Source: Endomicrobium sp. (GTDB lineage: Bacteria; Elusimicrobiota; Endomicrobiia; Endomicrobiales; Endomicrobiaceae). From it: 14,342 nucleotides of DNA. The translations under genes and the position numbers were made by a program. A model generated the notes under the pieces. It did no database searches. It was given only the letters and a program-made list of their open reading frames with translations, and was not told the DNA's origin. How positions within the stretch are numbered: position 1 is the first letter of the stretch; each line of letters begins with the position of its first letter. The stretch is from contig JAISIG010000013.1 in the NCBI GenBank assembly GCA_031262135.1, positions 1 to 14,342 on the forward strand, given 5' to 3'. Positions 1 through 8,320 of the stretch are shown here, in pieces.

Positions 1-485
1 ACAAAACAAGGTCGTATCGTTTGTATATTAACAATAATATTATTAATATTCGTTTCAGATAATATAAAAATATTTGTTTCTGTAATTTTAATTCTTTTAG
101 ATCTACTTTTAATTTGCAACGCAGATTCTTCTCCAGATATATATAGTACTGTTCCTATATGTCCCAAATTACTTGCAATATGTAACATCAGTGTAGATTT
201 CCCTACCCCAGGAGGACCACCTATCAAAATTAATGAAGAAGGAATTATTCCTCCGTTCATCATGTTGTCAAATTCATGAATTTGTGTTTTATATTTTGAT
301 AATTGTTTATCTTGGATATCTTGTAGTTTAACAGCCTGTGTAACAATATTTTTGTTTGATTTTGTTAGTTGTTTAGATTCCTGAATACTATCCCATGTAC
401 CACAAGATGGGCATTTTCCAAACCATTGATATGTATGATAATTACATTTAATACATAAATATTTATTTAATATATCTTTTATCAT
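1..485 (-). CDS. radA: DNA repair protein RadA, N-terminal part (cut by window edge)
   Basis: RadA (Sms) is a RecA-like, DnaB-like ATPase that promotes branch migration in recombinational repair. The first 161 codons are visible. They begin at the ATG at 485-483 and stay open to the window edge, where the C-terminal two-thirds are missing. The N-terminal zinc finger is intact: C11-x2-C14-x10-C25-x2-C28, with the usual 'GKCPSCG' around the second pair. The RadA-type 'GGIIPSSLILIGG' lead-in and Walker A 'GGPPGVGKST' (about residues 89-98) follow, and then 'YISGEES', the family's strand 2. RadA is usually about 450 residues. The gene lies just downstream of the alr pseudogene in the dnaB-alr-radA order and is probably the last or near-last gene of the long minus-strand block. 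No strong Shine-Dalgarno sequence precedes it. Confidence 0.95.
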   Translation of the reverse strand, partial: MIKDILNKYLCIKCNYHTYQWFGKCPSCGTWDSIQESKQLTKSNKNIVTQAVKLQDIQDKQLSKYKTQIHEFDNMMNGGIIPSSLILIGGPPGVGKSTLMLHIASNLGHIGTVLYISGEESALQIKSRSKRIKITETNIFILSETNINNIIVNIQTIRPCF

Positions 486-489
486 TAAA

Positions 490-1385
490 AATTAAACAAT
501 AACACTTTAGATGCACTCTCAGTTTAGGATGTGATTTCATCAGTAATTGTATTTTTATAAGTGCAAAAAAAGCTTCTACTTTTATTTTGTATTTTTTGTG
601 CTCTTATCAATACTACTTCATCATATAGGTTGATATTTTTAATTTAGTAATATCTACCATTTTTTAGTCATAGTAATTTCCCAACAATAGGACACTTTTT
701 ACCATGAATTAACACATATCCTTTATTCAATAAGATTTACTATCTCCATCAGCATATCCTTATAGGGTTGTCGCTGTGTTAGTAACTTTATTTGTAACAA
801 AAGTTTTTCCATAACTAATTGATGATACAAAAGGAACTCTTTTAAAAATGTTATTAATGTTTTTCATACCAAACACTTGATTGAATTTTAAACAACTTTT
901 TTTGCTTTAACATAAGGCTTTTATCTCATAAGTAAGTATTCCAAGTATAATTGTATCGAAATCAGTACGTTAGTAAAGCAGCAAAGTTAGCAATATAAGA
1001 AATAAATTTTAATCCTAGATTGTATCTTGCAAATTTCACGATCTTAGTAAAGAGATTTAATTGCATTTGTGTATAGTATAAATAGGCTCTGTAGTATCAG
1101 ATACTGAAAATTGATATCATATTTATCTAAGATATTTTGGATATTTTCTGTAAATTCGAAACTGTTTTGTATTATAAGGAATTCCTATTGTTTCCCATTC
1201 TTATATCTATTTTTTAGATGATTCTTTAACAAAAAATTCTATAATCCATGCCCATATAAGCATTTGATTTTATTACTAACATAATTTTAGTATCTTTTAA
1301 GAAATATGAGCTTTTACTTTTTGTACATTATAATGCAAAGCACTTTTATTTAATTCTATCTAATTTTATTTCAAAAGAATAGATG
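490..1385 (-). pseudogene. alr: alanine racemase pseudogene, heavily degraded
   Basis: No open frame spans this stretch, but translating the minus strand in shifting frames recovers alanine racemase in the correct order. 'IELNKSALHYNVQ' (1359-1321) is the N-terminal strand and helix. 'KIMLVIKSNAY' (1288-1256), then after a 2-nt insertion 'GHG', is the PLP-lysine motif, with the lysine codon at 1270-1268. 'FKRVPFVSSISYGKTF' and, past an in-frame TAA, 'GYADG' (846-745) come from the C-terminal domain. 'GYVLIHGKKCPIVGK' (721-677), 'MVDIT' (660-646) and 'DEVVLI' (622-605) close it. Many in-frame stops and at least four frameshifts rule out a functional product. Alr converts L- to D-alanine for peptidoglycan, so this copy cannot supply D-Ala. 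The position between dnaB and radA matches the order seen in many bacteria. The limits are approximate. Confidence 0.93.
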
Positions 1386-1408
1386 TGTTAGTTTTTTAAT
1401 TAAAGAAA

Positions 1409-2821
1409 CTAATCCTCTTGCATTATATATTTACTGGAGAATTTTGTATATTCACCTTCAAAAACTAAAGGTATATCTGCTATAGGTCCATTGCGTTGCT
1501 TAGCTATCATTAATAAAGCTTTGTTATTTAAAGCAGTGTCATCTCTATTATAATATCCTTCTCTATATAACATCATAACTAAATCTGCATCTTGTTCTAT
1601 AGCTCCAGAATCTCTTAAATCAGCCAATTGAGGTTTATTATCCTTTCTGTTACTTCTGTCTTCTGTTTTCCTAGATAATTGTGACAATGCAATAACAGGA
1701 ACGTTTAGATCTTTTGCTAAAGATTTCAATGCTCTAGATATATCTGCGACTTCTTGTTGTCTACTCTCAAATCTTTGTTGTTTACTTCTGATAAACTGTA
1801 TATAATCAATAATAATTAATGCTAATGGTGTATTATTTTTGTACAGTTCATTTGCTAATTCTCTTGCTCTTATTTCAATTTCCATTATTGTTATATTGGA
1901 ATTATCATCAATAAAAATAGGCGATGAAGCTATTTCATTAGCTGCTTTATGTAATTTCTTTAAATCATTATCATTGCATTGCCCATTACGTAAATTCCAT
2001 CCATTCACTCTTGCTAATGAAGACAGCATTCGTAATATTAACATCGAACGTGTTGTTTCTAAGGAAAAAATACATACAGGTTTTTTTTCATGCAAAGCAA
2101 CATATTCTGCAATATTTAAAGCTAAAGCTGTTTTTCCCATGGATGGCCGCGCAGCTATAATGATTAATTCTGCTGGATGTAGACCTGTTGTTTTATTATC
2201 TAAATCTTTGAATCCAGTTGACAATCCAGATATTTCATTAGGATTTAAATGTAGGTGTTCAATTTCTTTTAATAATGGTTGGATTAAACCTGATATGTTG
2301 ATACATCCATCATGTTTTGTATTATTTTTATGTTGAGAAAATATATTAAATAATACAGCTTGAGCTTCATTTAATATTTCTCCAGCTGATCTTTCCTCAT
2401 GGAATGCATCAGATATTATTGAATATCCAGCTTTAATTATCTTTCGTAGTATTGCTTTTTCTTTTATTATTGTAATATAACTTTCAACATTAGCTACAGT
2501 TTGTACAGTATCAGTCAACTTTGTTAAATATGATATACCTCCAGCATTCACAAATAGTTCTTTATTTTGAAGAACATTATATATAGTCAATATATCAACA
2601 GGCTTATTTTTAATAAGATAAAGTTCATAAATAGAAGAAAAAATTAATTTGTGAATTTCATTATAAAAATCTTCAGTAGCAAGTAAATCTAATGTTTTTA
2701 ATATTGTCCCGTTATCTATTAACATTGATCCTAAAACAGCCATTTCGATATCTATTGCTTGCGGTTGTACTTTTTTCTCATTAGGCAAAATGCTCATAGG
2801 GCCTATATCACTTATCGTCAC
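1409..2821 (-). CDS. dnaB: replicative DNA helicase DnaB
   Basis: This is the hexameric 5'-3' helicase of the replication fork. It is 470 residues, normal for the family. The N-terminal collar/primase-binding domain spans about residues 17-120 ('EMAVLGSMLID') and a linker leads to the RecA-like domain. That domain carries Walker A 'ARPSMGKT' (224-231), the catalytic glutamate in 'FSLE' (E255), Walker B 'IIIDY' (336-340), 'LSQLSR' (379-384), 'LRDSGAIEQDAD' (402-413) and 'KQRNGP' (441-446). The longest frame starts with GTG at 2821-2819 and overlaps rplI by 14 nt. The ATG at codon 9 (2797-2795), preceded by a weak TAGG, is an equally plausible start and would leave 10 nt between the genes. The stop is TAG. 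Downstream lies the dead alr. Confidence 0.97.
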   Translation of the reverse strand: MTISDIGPMSILPNEKKVQPQAIDIEMAVLGSMLIDNGTILKTLDLLATEDFYNEIHKLIFSSIYELYLIKNKPVDILTIYNVLQNKELFVNAGGISYLTKLTDTVQTVANVESYITIIKEKAILRKIIKAGYSIISDAFHEERSAGEILNEAQAVLFNIFSQHKNNTKHDGCINISGLIQPLLKEIEHLHLNPNEISGLSTGFKDLDNKTTGLHPAELIIIAARPSMGKTALALNIAEYVALHEKKPVCIFSLETTRSMLILRMLSSLARVNGWNLRNGQCNDNDLKKLHKAANEIASSPIFIDDNSNITIMEIEIRARELANELYKNNTPLALIIIDYIQFIRSKQQRFESRQQEVADISRALKSLAKDLNVPVIALSQLSRKTEDRSNRKDNKPQLADLRDSGAIEQDADLVMMLYREGYYNRDDTALNNKALLMIAKQRNGPIADIPLVFEGEYTKFSSKYIMQED

Positions 2822-3257
2822 TAACTACAATATTCAGTGTTGATACTACTTGTGGATGAAGTTTAATATTTATATTATATTTACCTGGATAATTTATTGT
2901 TTCACTAAGTAAAATCTTATGTTTATCTATCTTGATCTTATGTTGTTTCATTAGTACATCAGCAATTTTTGAGTTAGTTATTACTCCAAATGTTTTATGA
3001 TTTTGTCCAAGTTTAATTTTCATACATAGCTCAATGTTATTTAGTTTGGAGGCAATGATTTTAGCATCATCAAGTATTTTATTTTCAGTTTTTGCTTTAT
3101 GTTGAATATAATTTTTAAATTTAAGTAAATTCTTTTTGTTAGCTGCAACTGCTAGTTTTTTAGGAAAAAGATAATTCCTAGCAAATCCTGGAGCAACATC
3201 TTTAATTGTTCCGATGTTACCGACTTTTTGGATATTAGATATTAACATAACTTTCAT
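2808..3257 (-). CDS. rplI: 50S ribosomal protein L9
   Basis: L9 binds domain V of 23S rRNA near the base of the L1 stalk. The 149-residue product has the usual length and layout. The N-terminal RNA-binding domain has the L9 signature around residues 13-36 ('GNIGTIKDVAPGFARNYL'), then a long lysine-rich connecting helix (about 41-75) and the C-terminal domain. The ATG at 3257-3255 has an AAGGAG 11 nt upstream. It follows rpsR by 29 nt. It ends in TGA, inside the longest possible dnaB frame. The order rpsF-ssb-rpsR-rplI-dnaB is the standard arrangement in many bacteria. Confidence 0.97.
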   Translation of the reverse strand: MKVMLISNIQKVGNIGTIKDVAPGFARNYLFPKKLAVAANKKNLLKFKNYIQHKAKTENKILDDAKIIASKLNNIELCMKIKLGQNHKTFGVITNSKIADVLMKQHKIKIDKHKILLSETINYPGKYNINIKLHPQVVSTLNIVVSDDK

Positions 3258-3286
3258 AACTGTACTTGCTCCTTCTTGTTTTTCTA

Positions 3287-3583
3287 TTAATTTGTTTTAA
3301 AAGGCAATAGTGCTAATATCCTCGCTCTTTTAATTGCTTTACTTAATTTACGTTGATGTTTTGCACAAGTGCCAGTAACTCTACCTGAAAAAATCCTTCC
3401 TTTTTCTGTTACAAAAGTACAAATTAAATTAATATTTTTATAATCTATTTCAAGTTTGTCTGTACAAAACCTGCAAATTTTTTTTCTTATATGTATACTA
3501 CGTTTGAATTTTGTTGGTGAACGACTATAATTATTATTTCCTGAAGTATTTTTTTGTTTTATGGTTTTTTTTACAAAATTCAC
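3287..3583 (-). CDS. rpsR: 30S ribosomal protein S18
   Basis: S18 pairs with S6 on the platform of the small subunit. The 98-residue product has the family core 'EIDYKN' (45-50), '[11 protein letters not shown]' (70-80) and '[13 protein letters not shown]' (83-95). It has a basic, asparagine-rich N-terminal extension of about 30 residues. Cysteines C37, C40, C55 and C73 suggest a zinc-binding (C+) form; C37, C40 and C73 sit where zinc-type S18 proteins carry them, and C55 is less standard. The start is GTG. A strong GGAGG lies at 3601-3597, but 13 nt from the GTG, a wider spacing than usual. No better in-frame start lies nearer. Confidence 0.96.
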   Translation of the reverse strand: MNFVKKTIKQKNTSGNNNYSRSPTKFKRSIHIRKKICRFCTDKLEIDYKNINLICTFVTEKGRIFSGRVTGTCAKHQRKLSKAIKRARILALLPFKTN

Positions 3584-3596
3584 AGTTTTTATTAAT

Positions 3597-3601
3597 CCTC
3601 C
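3597..3601 (-). promoter_or_regulatory. Shine-Dalgarno site of rpsR (GGAGG, wide spacing)
   Basis: GGAGG lies between the ssb stop and the GTG start of rpsR. The 13-nt spacer is long, and no ATG, GTG or TTG in the rpsR frame lies nearer, so the site still best explains the GTG start. Confidence 0.6.
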
Positions 3602-3604
3602 AAA

Positions 3605-4105
3605 TTAAAATGGAATTTCTTCGTTACTATTATCTGTATCATTATCACTCAATGTTGAATCATCTACAATATTATGAGTCTCTTCTTCTATAATAAGCTC
3701 ATCATTATTTTGCTGCTTTTCTACATTATTACTGTTTTTAATTATAGATAAACACTGAACTCTATTTGCTATCACTTCCAATCTACTTTGAACTTTGCCA
3801 TTTGTGTCAATCCATTTGCTTGTTTTTAATTGTCCTTGTACATGAACTGCAATACCTTTTTTTAATTTGTCTACTAATTTTTCTGCTTGTTCTCTCCATA
3901 TTACTATTGGAACAAAGGTTGGATTAGTATTTTTCCATAAATTAGTAGTTAAATCTTTTATTCTTTTTGATATAGCTATAGTAAAGGAACAAACAGAAAC
4001 TCCAAGATTTGTACGTCTCAGTTCTGCATCTTGTGTAAGTCTTCCAACCAATATAACAATATTTTCTTCTGCTAAACGTGTAAATTTTACTTTGTTATTA
4101 TTCAT
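3605..4105 (-). CDS. ssb: single-stranded DNA-binding protein SSB
   Basis: SSB coats single-stranded DNA and recruits replication and repair enzymes. The 166-residue product has an OB fold at about residues 14-119 ('NIVILVGRLTQDAELR', 'SVCSFTIAI', 'VHVQGQLKTSKW'). A disordered, Asn/Asp/Glu-rich tail ends in 'EEIPF', the acidic tip that docks partner proteins. It carries about 12 more N-terminal residues than typical SSBs. The ATG at 4105-4103 overlaps the rpsF stop as ATGA, which supports this start through translational coupling. The place between rpsF and rpsR is the conserved one in Firmicutes and several Gram-negative phyla; gamma- and betaproteobacteria have priB there or nothing. Confidence 0.97.
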   Translation of the reverse strand: MNNNKVKFTRLAEENIVILVGRLTQDAELRRTNLGVSVCSFTIAISKRIKDLTTNLWKNTNPTFVPIVIWREQAEKLVDKLKKGIAVHVQGQLKTSKWIDTNGKVQSRLEVIANRVQCLSIIKNSNNVEKQQNNDELIIEEETHNIVDDSTLSDNDTDNSNEEIPF

Positions 4106-4446
4106 TTTTTTATATCTTCAATATTATTATTAATTTTACTTATTTTTTTGCTGCTTTTTTTATTTTGTTCTTTTATAACCATATAACGTATAATAAAATC
4201 ATTAAACTTACAAAACTTTTCAATTAAAGATACTAATGTATTAGAGCCTCTAAATTTTAATTGTATATAGTAACCTTCATGATAATTATTAATCAGATAT
4301 GCTAATTTTCTTTTTCCAAGTTTCTGTATGTTATCAATATCACAATGCAATTGCTTTACAAGATTTGAAATCTTGTTTATTAAATCATCAATTTTTTCAT
4401 CAATAATATCTGGACTTACAATAAATATTGCTTCATATTGTACCAT
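4102..4446 (-). CDS. rpsF: 30S ribosomal protein S6
   Basis: S6 forms a dimer with S18 on the platform of the 30S subunit. The 114-residue product opens with the family motif 'YEAIFIVSPDI' (4-14). It contains 'LGKRKLAYLINNYHEGYY' (43-60), the conserved strand-turn region, and ends in a basic lysine-rich tail. The ATG is at 4446-4444, 45 nt after dnaJ. A GAGAGG lies about 14 nt upstream, a loose fit. The TGA stop overlaps the ssb start by 4 nt. No promoter stands out in the 45-nt gap, so the ribosomal genes may be read through from the chaperone genes. Confidence 0.95.
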   Translation of the reverse strand: MVQYEAIFIVSPDIIDEKIDDLINKISNLVKQLHCDIDNIQKLGKRKLAYLINNYHEGYYIQLKFRGSNTLVSLIEKFCKFNDFIIRYMVIKEQNKKSSKKISKINNNIEDIKK

Positions 4447-4491
4447 AGAATTCGTAAAAACCTCTCATATTTTTTATATCTAACCTATTAT

Positions 4492-5619
4492 TTATCTAAA
4501 AATTCGTTTAAAAAAACTATTACTTTGATATTTTATATCTTGTGCAATTTCACCCATACTTTTAGCATACTCAAAAAGAGCACGTTTTTGAGTTTCATTC
4601 ATATGTTTAGGAACTATAACATTTATTTTTACATATAAATCTCCTCTAATTTTTCTGCCTAATTTAGGAAATCCTTGTTCACGTATTCTTAAAACCGTGC
4701 CAGCTTGTGTTGCTGCAGGAATTTTAATCTTAACATATCCTTCTATGACTGGGACATTATAATCAATTCCCATGGCTGCTTGAGGGAAAGAAATAGATAC
4801 TTCTGTATGTAAATCACACCCATTACGATTAAAGCCAGCCATGTTTTTCATATGTATAACTATATATAAGTCTCCATATTTTCCCCTATTACTCCCAGCA
4901 TTACCCTCTCCGGTGATTTTTAATGATGTTCCTTCATCAACTCCAGCTGGTATCTTAATTTTGAGATTTTTTGTTACTTTAATAATACCTATGCCTCTAC
5001 ATTTAAAACATGGATTAATTAAAATTGTTCCTTTACCATTACAAAGATTACATTCTTGATTAATAGAAAAAAAACCTTGAGAAAATTTTATCTGACCTGT
5101 TCCATTACATTTTTGGCATTGTTTTATATTAGTTTTATCTTGTGTTCCATATCCGTTACATGTTGGACAAATATCTTTTTTGGGAATATTAACAGAAATT
5201 TCAATTCCTTGCATAGCATCTAAATAAGAAATATTAATTTCATACTGTAAATCTTCTCCAGATGTACTACGAGTTTTTTTTGTTTTACTTCCTCCTCCAC
5301 CAAAAATATTACCAAAGATATCACCAAAAATATCTCCTACATTAGAAAAATCTCCACTATATTGAGTATAACTGTTACTATAATTGTTATTCATAGTATC
5401 ATTCGAAGTATGCCCAAAAGTATCATATTCTTGTTTTTTTTGTGGATCAGAAAGTACTCTATAAGCCTCATTAATTTCTTTAAATTTTTCTTCAACAGCT
5501 TTATTATTAGGATTTTTATCTGGATGATATTTGAGAGCTAATTTCCTATAAGCTGATTTAATTTCATCCCTTGATGCAGTTTTAGAAATTCCAAGTATAT
5601 TGTAATAATCACTTTTCAT
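4492..5619 (-). CDS. dnaJ: chaperone DnaJ (Hsp40)
   Basis: DnaJ delivers unfolded clients to DnaK and stimulates its ATPase. The 375 residues show the full type I layout. The J domain is at 4-68 with HPD at 32-34. A Gly/Phe-rich region lies at about 89-110. The zinc domain has four CxxCxGxG repeats (C151/C154, C168/C171, C190/C193, C204/C207). The C-terminal substrate-binding domains follow from about 210 ('[17 protein letters not shown]', 'GDLYIVI', 'GDLYVKI'). The ATG is at 5619-5617. A GAGG at 5642-5639 is 19 nt away, too far to act directly. A terminator-like hairpin lies between dnaK and dnaJ, and rpsF follows after 45 nt. Confidence 0.98.
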   Translation of the reverse strand: MKSDYYNILGISKTASRDEIKSAYRKLALKYHPDKNPNNKAVEEKFKEINEAYRVLSDPQKKQEYDTFGHTSNDTMNNNYSNSYTQYSGDFSNVGDIFGDIFGNIFGGGGSKTKKTRSTSGEDLQYEINISYLDAMQGIEISVNIPKKDICPTCNGYGTQDKTNIKQCQKCNGTGQIKFSQGFFSINQECNLCNGKGTILINPCFKCRGIGIIKVTKNLKIKIPAGVDEGTSLKITGEGNAGSNRGKYGDLYIVIHMKNMAGFNRNGCDLHTEVSISFPQAAMGIDYNVPVIEGYVKIKIPAATQAGTVLRIREQGFPKLGRKIRGDLYVKINVIVPKHMNETQKRALFEYAKSMGEIAQDIKYQSNSFFKRIFR

Positions 5620-5663
5620 ATTGTTATTTTTTTCATTACCTCATTATCAATCTATTAATATAT

Positions 5664-5705
5664 CAAAAAAATCAAGAAAACTATAATTTTCATATAGTTT
5701 TCTTG
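5664..5705 (-). terminator. candidate intrinsic terminator/attenuator between dnaK and dnaJ
   Basis: Read on the minus strand, CAAGAAAACTATA (5705-5693) and its exact complement TATAGTTTTCTTG (5685-5673) form a perfect 13-bp stem. The loop is 7 nt. One A and then seven Ts (5671-5665) follow the stem. The dnaK TGA stop (5692-5690) lies in the loop. The stem has only three G-C pairs, so it is weak by usual standards, but the length, perfect match and T-run together are unlikely by chance. Since dnaJ follows in the same direction, partial termination is more plausible than complete termination. Confidence 0.7.
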
Positions 5706-7600
5706 TGGTCATCTACTACTTCTGTATCTACAACATTATTATCAGCACTACTATGACTTTGTTCTCTTGTATTATGATTGTTACTAGCCTTTTCTCCAGC
5801 TTGTGTATTTGTATTTGCTGTAGTATTCTTTTTTGATGTAGCTTCTTGCGCAGCAGCTTTGTAGATATTTTCAGCTAATTTATGAGATGCTTTTGTTAGA
5901 GCTTCTTTTGTTAACTTAATTGATGAAATATCATTAGTTTTTATAGCATCTTTTGCAGCTGTTAACGCTTGTTCGATTTTTAATCTTTCATCAGAATCTA
6001 CTTTATCACCATGTTCTTTTAAACTCTTATCAACTGAATAAATCAATTGATCAGCCTCATTTTTTATTTCGATTTCTTCCTTTCTCTTGGAATCTTCAGA
6101 AGAATATTTTTCAGCTTCTTGTACATATTTATCTATATCTTCTTTTGATAATTTAGTTGATGATGATATTTTAATTGATTGTTCTTTTCCAGTACCTTTA
6201 TCCTTCGCTGAAACATGTAAAATCCCATTAGCATCTATATCAAAAGTAACTTCTATTTGAGGAATACCTCTTGGAGCAGGTGGTATACCATCTAACATAA
6301 ACCTTCCAAGAGACAAATTATCTTTTGCCATAGGTCTTTCCCCTTGCAAAACATTAATTTCTACACTTGGTTGGTTATCCGCAGCAGTAGAAAAAATTTG
6401 AGAACGTTTAGCTGGAACTGTTGTATTTCTTTCTATTAAAGGAGTTCTAACTCCACCCATAGTTTCTAATCCTAAAGTAAGAGGAGTAACATCTAAGAGT
6501 AAAATATCTTTGACATCTCCGGTAAGAACTGCAGCTTGGACTGCTGCTCCAAAACATACACATTCCATTGGATCTACTCCGTGTTCTACTTTTTTTCCTA
6601 CACAATCTTCTACAAATTTTTGTACTATAGGCATTCTAGTTGGTCCACCAACTAAAACTATTTTTGTTATTGTATTAGTACTAAGTTTTGCATCTTTAAT
6701 TGCTTGATCAATTGATGTTTTACATCTATCAACTATTGGTTTAACTAAATTTTCAAGTGTTGCTCTAGTAAATTTAGTTGTTAAATGTTTAGGTCCTGAT
6801 GAATCTGCAGTAATAAACGGCAAATTAATATCTGTTTCTAATACACTCGATAACTCAATTTTCGCTTTTTCTGAAGCTTCTTTTAATCTTTGAACCGCCA
6901 TTTTGTCTTGTCTCAAGTCTATTCCGTTTGTTTTTTTAAAATCATCAGCAATATAATTAATTAACGCATTATCCATATCTGTTCCACCAAGTTTTGTATC
7001 TCCAGAAGTGGATAAAACTTCAAAAGTTCCTTCTGCTCCCATTTCCATTATTGTTACATCTAAAGTGCCTCCTCCGAGATCAAAGACTAGTATCTTTTGT
7101 TCTTTTCCAACTTTATCTATCCCATATGCTAGAGAGGCAGCTGTTGGTTCATTTACTAAACGTACAACCTCTAACCCAGCTATGGCTCCAGCATCTTTAG
7201 TTGCTTGTCTTTGATTATCATTAAAATAGGCAGGAACAGTAATAACAGCTTTAGTTATTGTTTCTCCTAAATAAGATTCTGCATCCTTTTTTATTTTTTG
7301 AAGAATAAATGCTGAAAGTTGTTGAGGAGTAAACTCTTTATTATTTATAGTATACTTATAATTAGTCCCCATTTTTCTTTTAAATGCACTTATAGTACCA
7401 TCTGGATTGGTAACCGCTTGTCTTCTTGCAGGCTCTCCTACTAAAAGTTGTCCATCTTTTGTAAAAGCAACATATGACGGGAATGCCTTGCCTCCAAGAG
7501 TAGTTCCTTCAGCTGAAGGAATAAGAGTTGTTTTCCCTCCTTCCATAATAGCAGCAGCAGAATTTGATGTTCCTAAATCTATACCAATAATTTTTGCCAT
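5690..7600 (-). CDS. dnaK: molecular chaperone DnaK (Hsp70)
   Basis: DnaK is the ATP-driven chaperone that works with DnaJ and GrpE. The 636-residue protein has the usual length. The nucleotide-binding domain covers about 1-365, with phosphate loop 1 'GIDLGTSNS' (6-14), '[11 protein letters not shown]' (174-184) and the adenosine motif '[10 protein letters not shown]' (315-324). The linker 'DILLLD' (365-370) and substrate-binding domain follow. The disordered Asn/Thr/Ser-rich tail ends '[10 protein letters not shown]', a variant of the common EEVD/EVVDD ending. The loop reads 'GTSNS' rather than the usual 'GTTNS', as in some phyla and archaeal DnaKs. The ATG follows AAGGAG (7616-7611) with a 10-nt spacer, 29 nt after grpE. 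Confidence 0.98.
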   Translation of the reverse strand: MAKIIGIDLGTSNSAAAIMEGGKTTLIPSAEGTTLGGKAFPSYVAFTKDGQLLVGEPARRQAVTNPDGTISAFKRKMGTNYKYTINNKEFTPQQLSAFILQKIKKDAESYLGETITKAVITVPAYFNDNQRQATKDAGAIAGLEVVRLVNEPTAASLAYGIDKVGKEQKILVFDLGGGTLDVTIMEMGAEGTFEVLSTSGDTKLGGTDMDNALINYIADDFKKTNGIDLRQDKMAVQRLKEASEKAKIELSSVLETDINLPFITADSSGPKHLTTKFTRATLENLVKPIVDRCKTSIDQAIKDAKLSTNTITKIVLVGGPTRMPIVQKFVEDCVGKKVEHGVDPMECVCFGAAVQAAVLTGDVKDILLLDVTPLTLGLETMGGVRTPLIERNTTVPAKRSQIFSTAADNQPSVEINVLQGERPMAKDNLSLGRFMLDGIPPAPRGIPQIEVTFDIDANGILHVSAKDKGTGKEQSIKISSSTKLSKEDIDKYVQEAEKYSSEDSKRKEEIEIKNEADQLIYSVDKSLKEHGDKVDSDERLKIEQALTAAKDAIKTNDISSIKLTKEALTKASHKLAENIYKAAAQEATSKKNTTANTNTQAGEKASNNHNTREQSHSSADNNVVDTEVVDDHKKTI

Positions 7601-7629
7601 AATAATAATACTCCTTTTCTATAATTGGA

Positions 7630-8202
7630 TTAACTTTTAATAATTTTTTTCGCTATTTGCACTTTAGCAGTTCTTATCAACCTACCATTCATTTTATATC
7701 CCTTTTGATAAACTTTTAATATTTTACCTTCATCATTTGGTTTTGTACATTCAGAGTAATCAAATGCTTCACATGTATTAGGATCAAAATATAAACATTG
7801 TATTTCTTCTATTCCTTCTGCTATTAACATTTTTGTAAATTCTTTTTTTATCATTTCTAATCCATCTACTACAGTTTCTACATTTTTATTAAGTTTGATA
7901 CTATCAATAGCTTGTTCTAAAACATCGAAAATAGAAAGTTGTTTAATAATAATATTTTCTTTTCCTATATTTAAATAATTAACTTTATCCTTTTCAGCAC
8001 GTTTCCTATAATTTTCAAAATCAGCCTTAAGATGTATTAATTGATCATAATAAACGTCTAGCTGTTTATTTTTGTCATCAAGAGATTGTTTTAAAATTGT
8101 AAGCTCAGCGATTTTCTCATTTCTATCTTCTTTATCATAATGATAACTTGATGTTTTTTTACATTTATTTTTATTATTATCGGATTGTTCTGTGCTTATC
8201 AA
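7630..8202 (-). CDS. grpE: nucleotide exchange factor GrpE
   Basis: GrpE releases ADP from DnaK. The 190-residue protein has a charged, poorly conserved N-terminus, then a long coiled coil (about 28-85) containing 'LKADFENYRKRAEK' (58-71). The four-helix bundle follows, and the C-terminal beta domain has the signature 'GYKMNGRLIRTAKVQI' (168-183). The conserved 'DPxxHEA' reads 'DPNTCEA' here. The start is TTG at 8202-8200. It is chosen because a perfect AGGAGG (8215-8210) sits 7 nt upstream and no ATG lies nearby. It follows hrcA, whose former 3' end fills most of the gap, and precedes dnaK. Confidence 0.97.
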   Translation of the reverse strand: MISTEQSDNNKNKCKKTSSYHYDKEDRNEKIAELTILKQSLDDKNKQLDVYYDQLIHLKADFENYRKRAEKDKVNYLNIGKENIIIKQLSIFDVLEQAIDSIKLNKNVETVVDGLEMIKKEFTKMLIAEGIEEIQCLYFDPNTCEAFDYSECTKPNDEGKILKVYQKGYKMNGRLIRTAKVQIAKKIIKS

Positions 8203-8209
8203 ATTATTT

Positions 8210-8215
8210 CCTCCT
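8210..8215 (-). promoter_or_regulatory. Shine-Dalgarno site of grpE (AGGAGG) deciding a TTG start
   Basis: A perfect AGGAGG is followed by AAATAAT and then TTG at 8202-8200. The ideal 7-nt spacing marks TTG as the grpE start codon. Confidence 0.85.
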
Positions 8216-8224
8216 ATATAGAAT

Positions 8225-8320
8225 TTAATCTACATTTTTAAATATTTTAGTTAACATTTGAGATACTTTATTAACAAGTAAAATCATTTTTTTATATTCC
8301 ATACGTTTTGGAACTATTAT
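8225..8320 (-). pseudogene. hrcA: detached 3' end of hrcA beyond an in-frame TGA
   Basis: Reading on past the hrcA TGA (8323-8321) in the same frame gives 31 more codons to a TAA at 8227-8225. They include 'VPKRMEYKKMILLVNKV', which matches the universal HrcA ending ('GPxRMxYxxVxxLVxxV'). The gene therefore once continued here, and the TGA removes its last 30 or so residues. A few extra codons around the TGA, relative to 'GxxGPxRM', suggest a small insertion there. This stretch also forms the hrcA-grpE spacer. Confidence 0.8.

Noticed and set aside
486..1408. Mobile element, non-coding RNA or novel intergenic element in the long gap
   Set aside because: No terminal repeats, transposase fragments or stable RNA structure are visible, and the alr fragments explain almost the whole stretch.
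1839..2336. 165-codon plus-strand open frame opposite dnaB
   Set aside because: It lies wholly antisense to conserved DnaB sequence and resembles no family. Low-GC coding regions often leave such antisense frames.
6510..7640. Several plus-strand open frames of 65-77 codons opposite dnaK
   Set aside because: They are antisense shadows of the conserved DnaK sequence, overlap each other in different frames and have no ribosome-binding sites.
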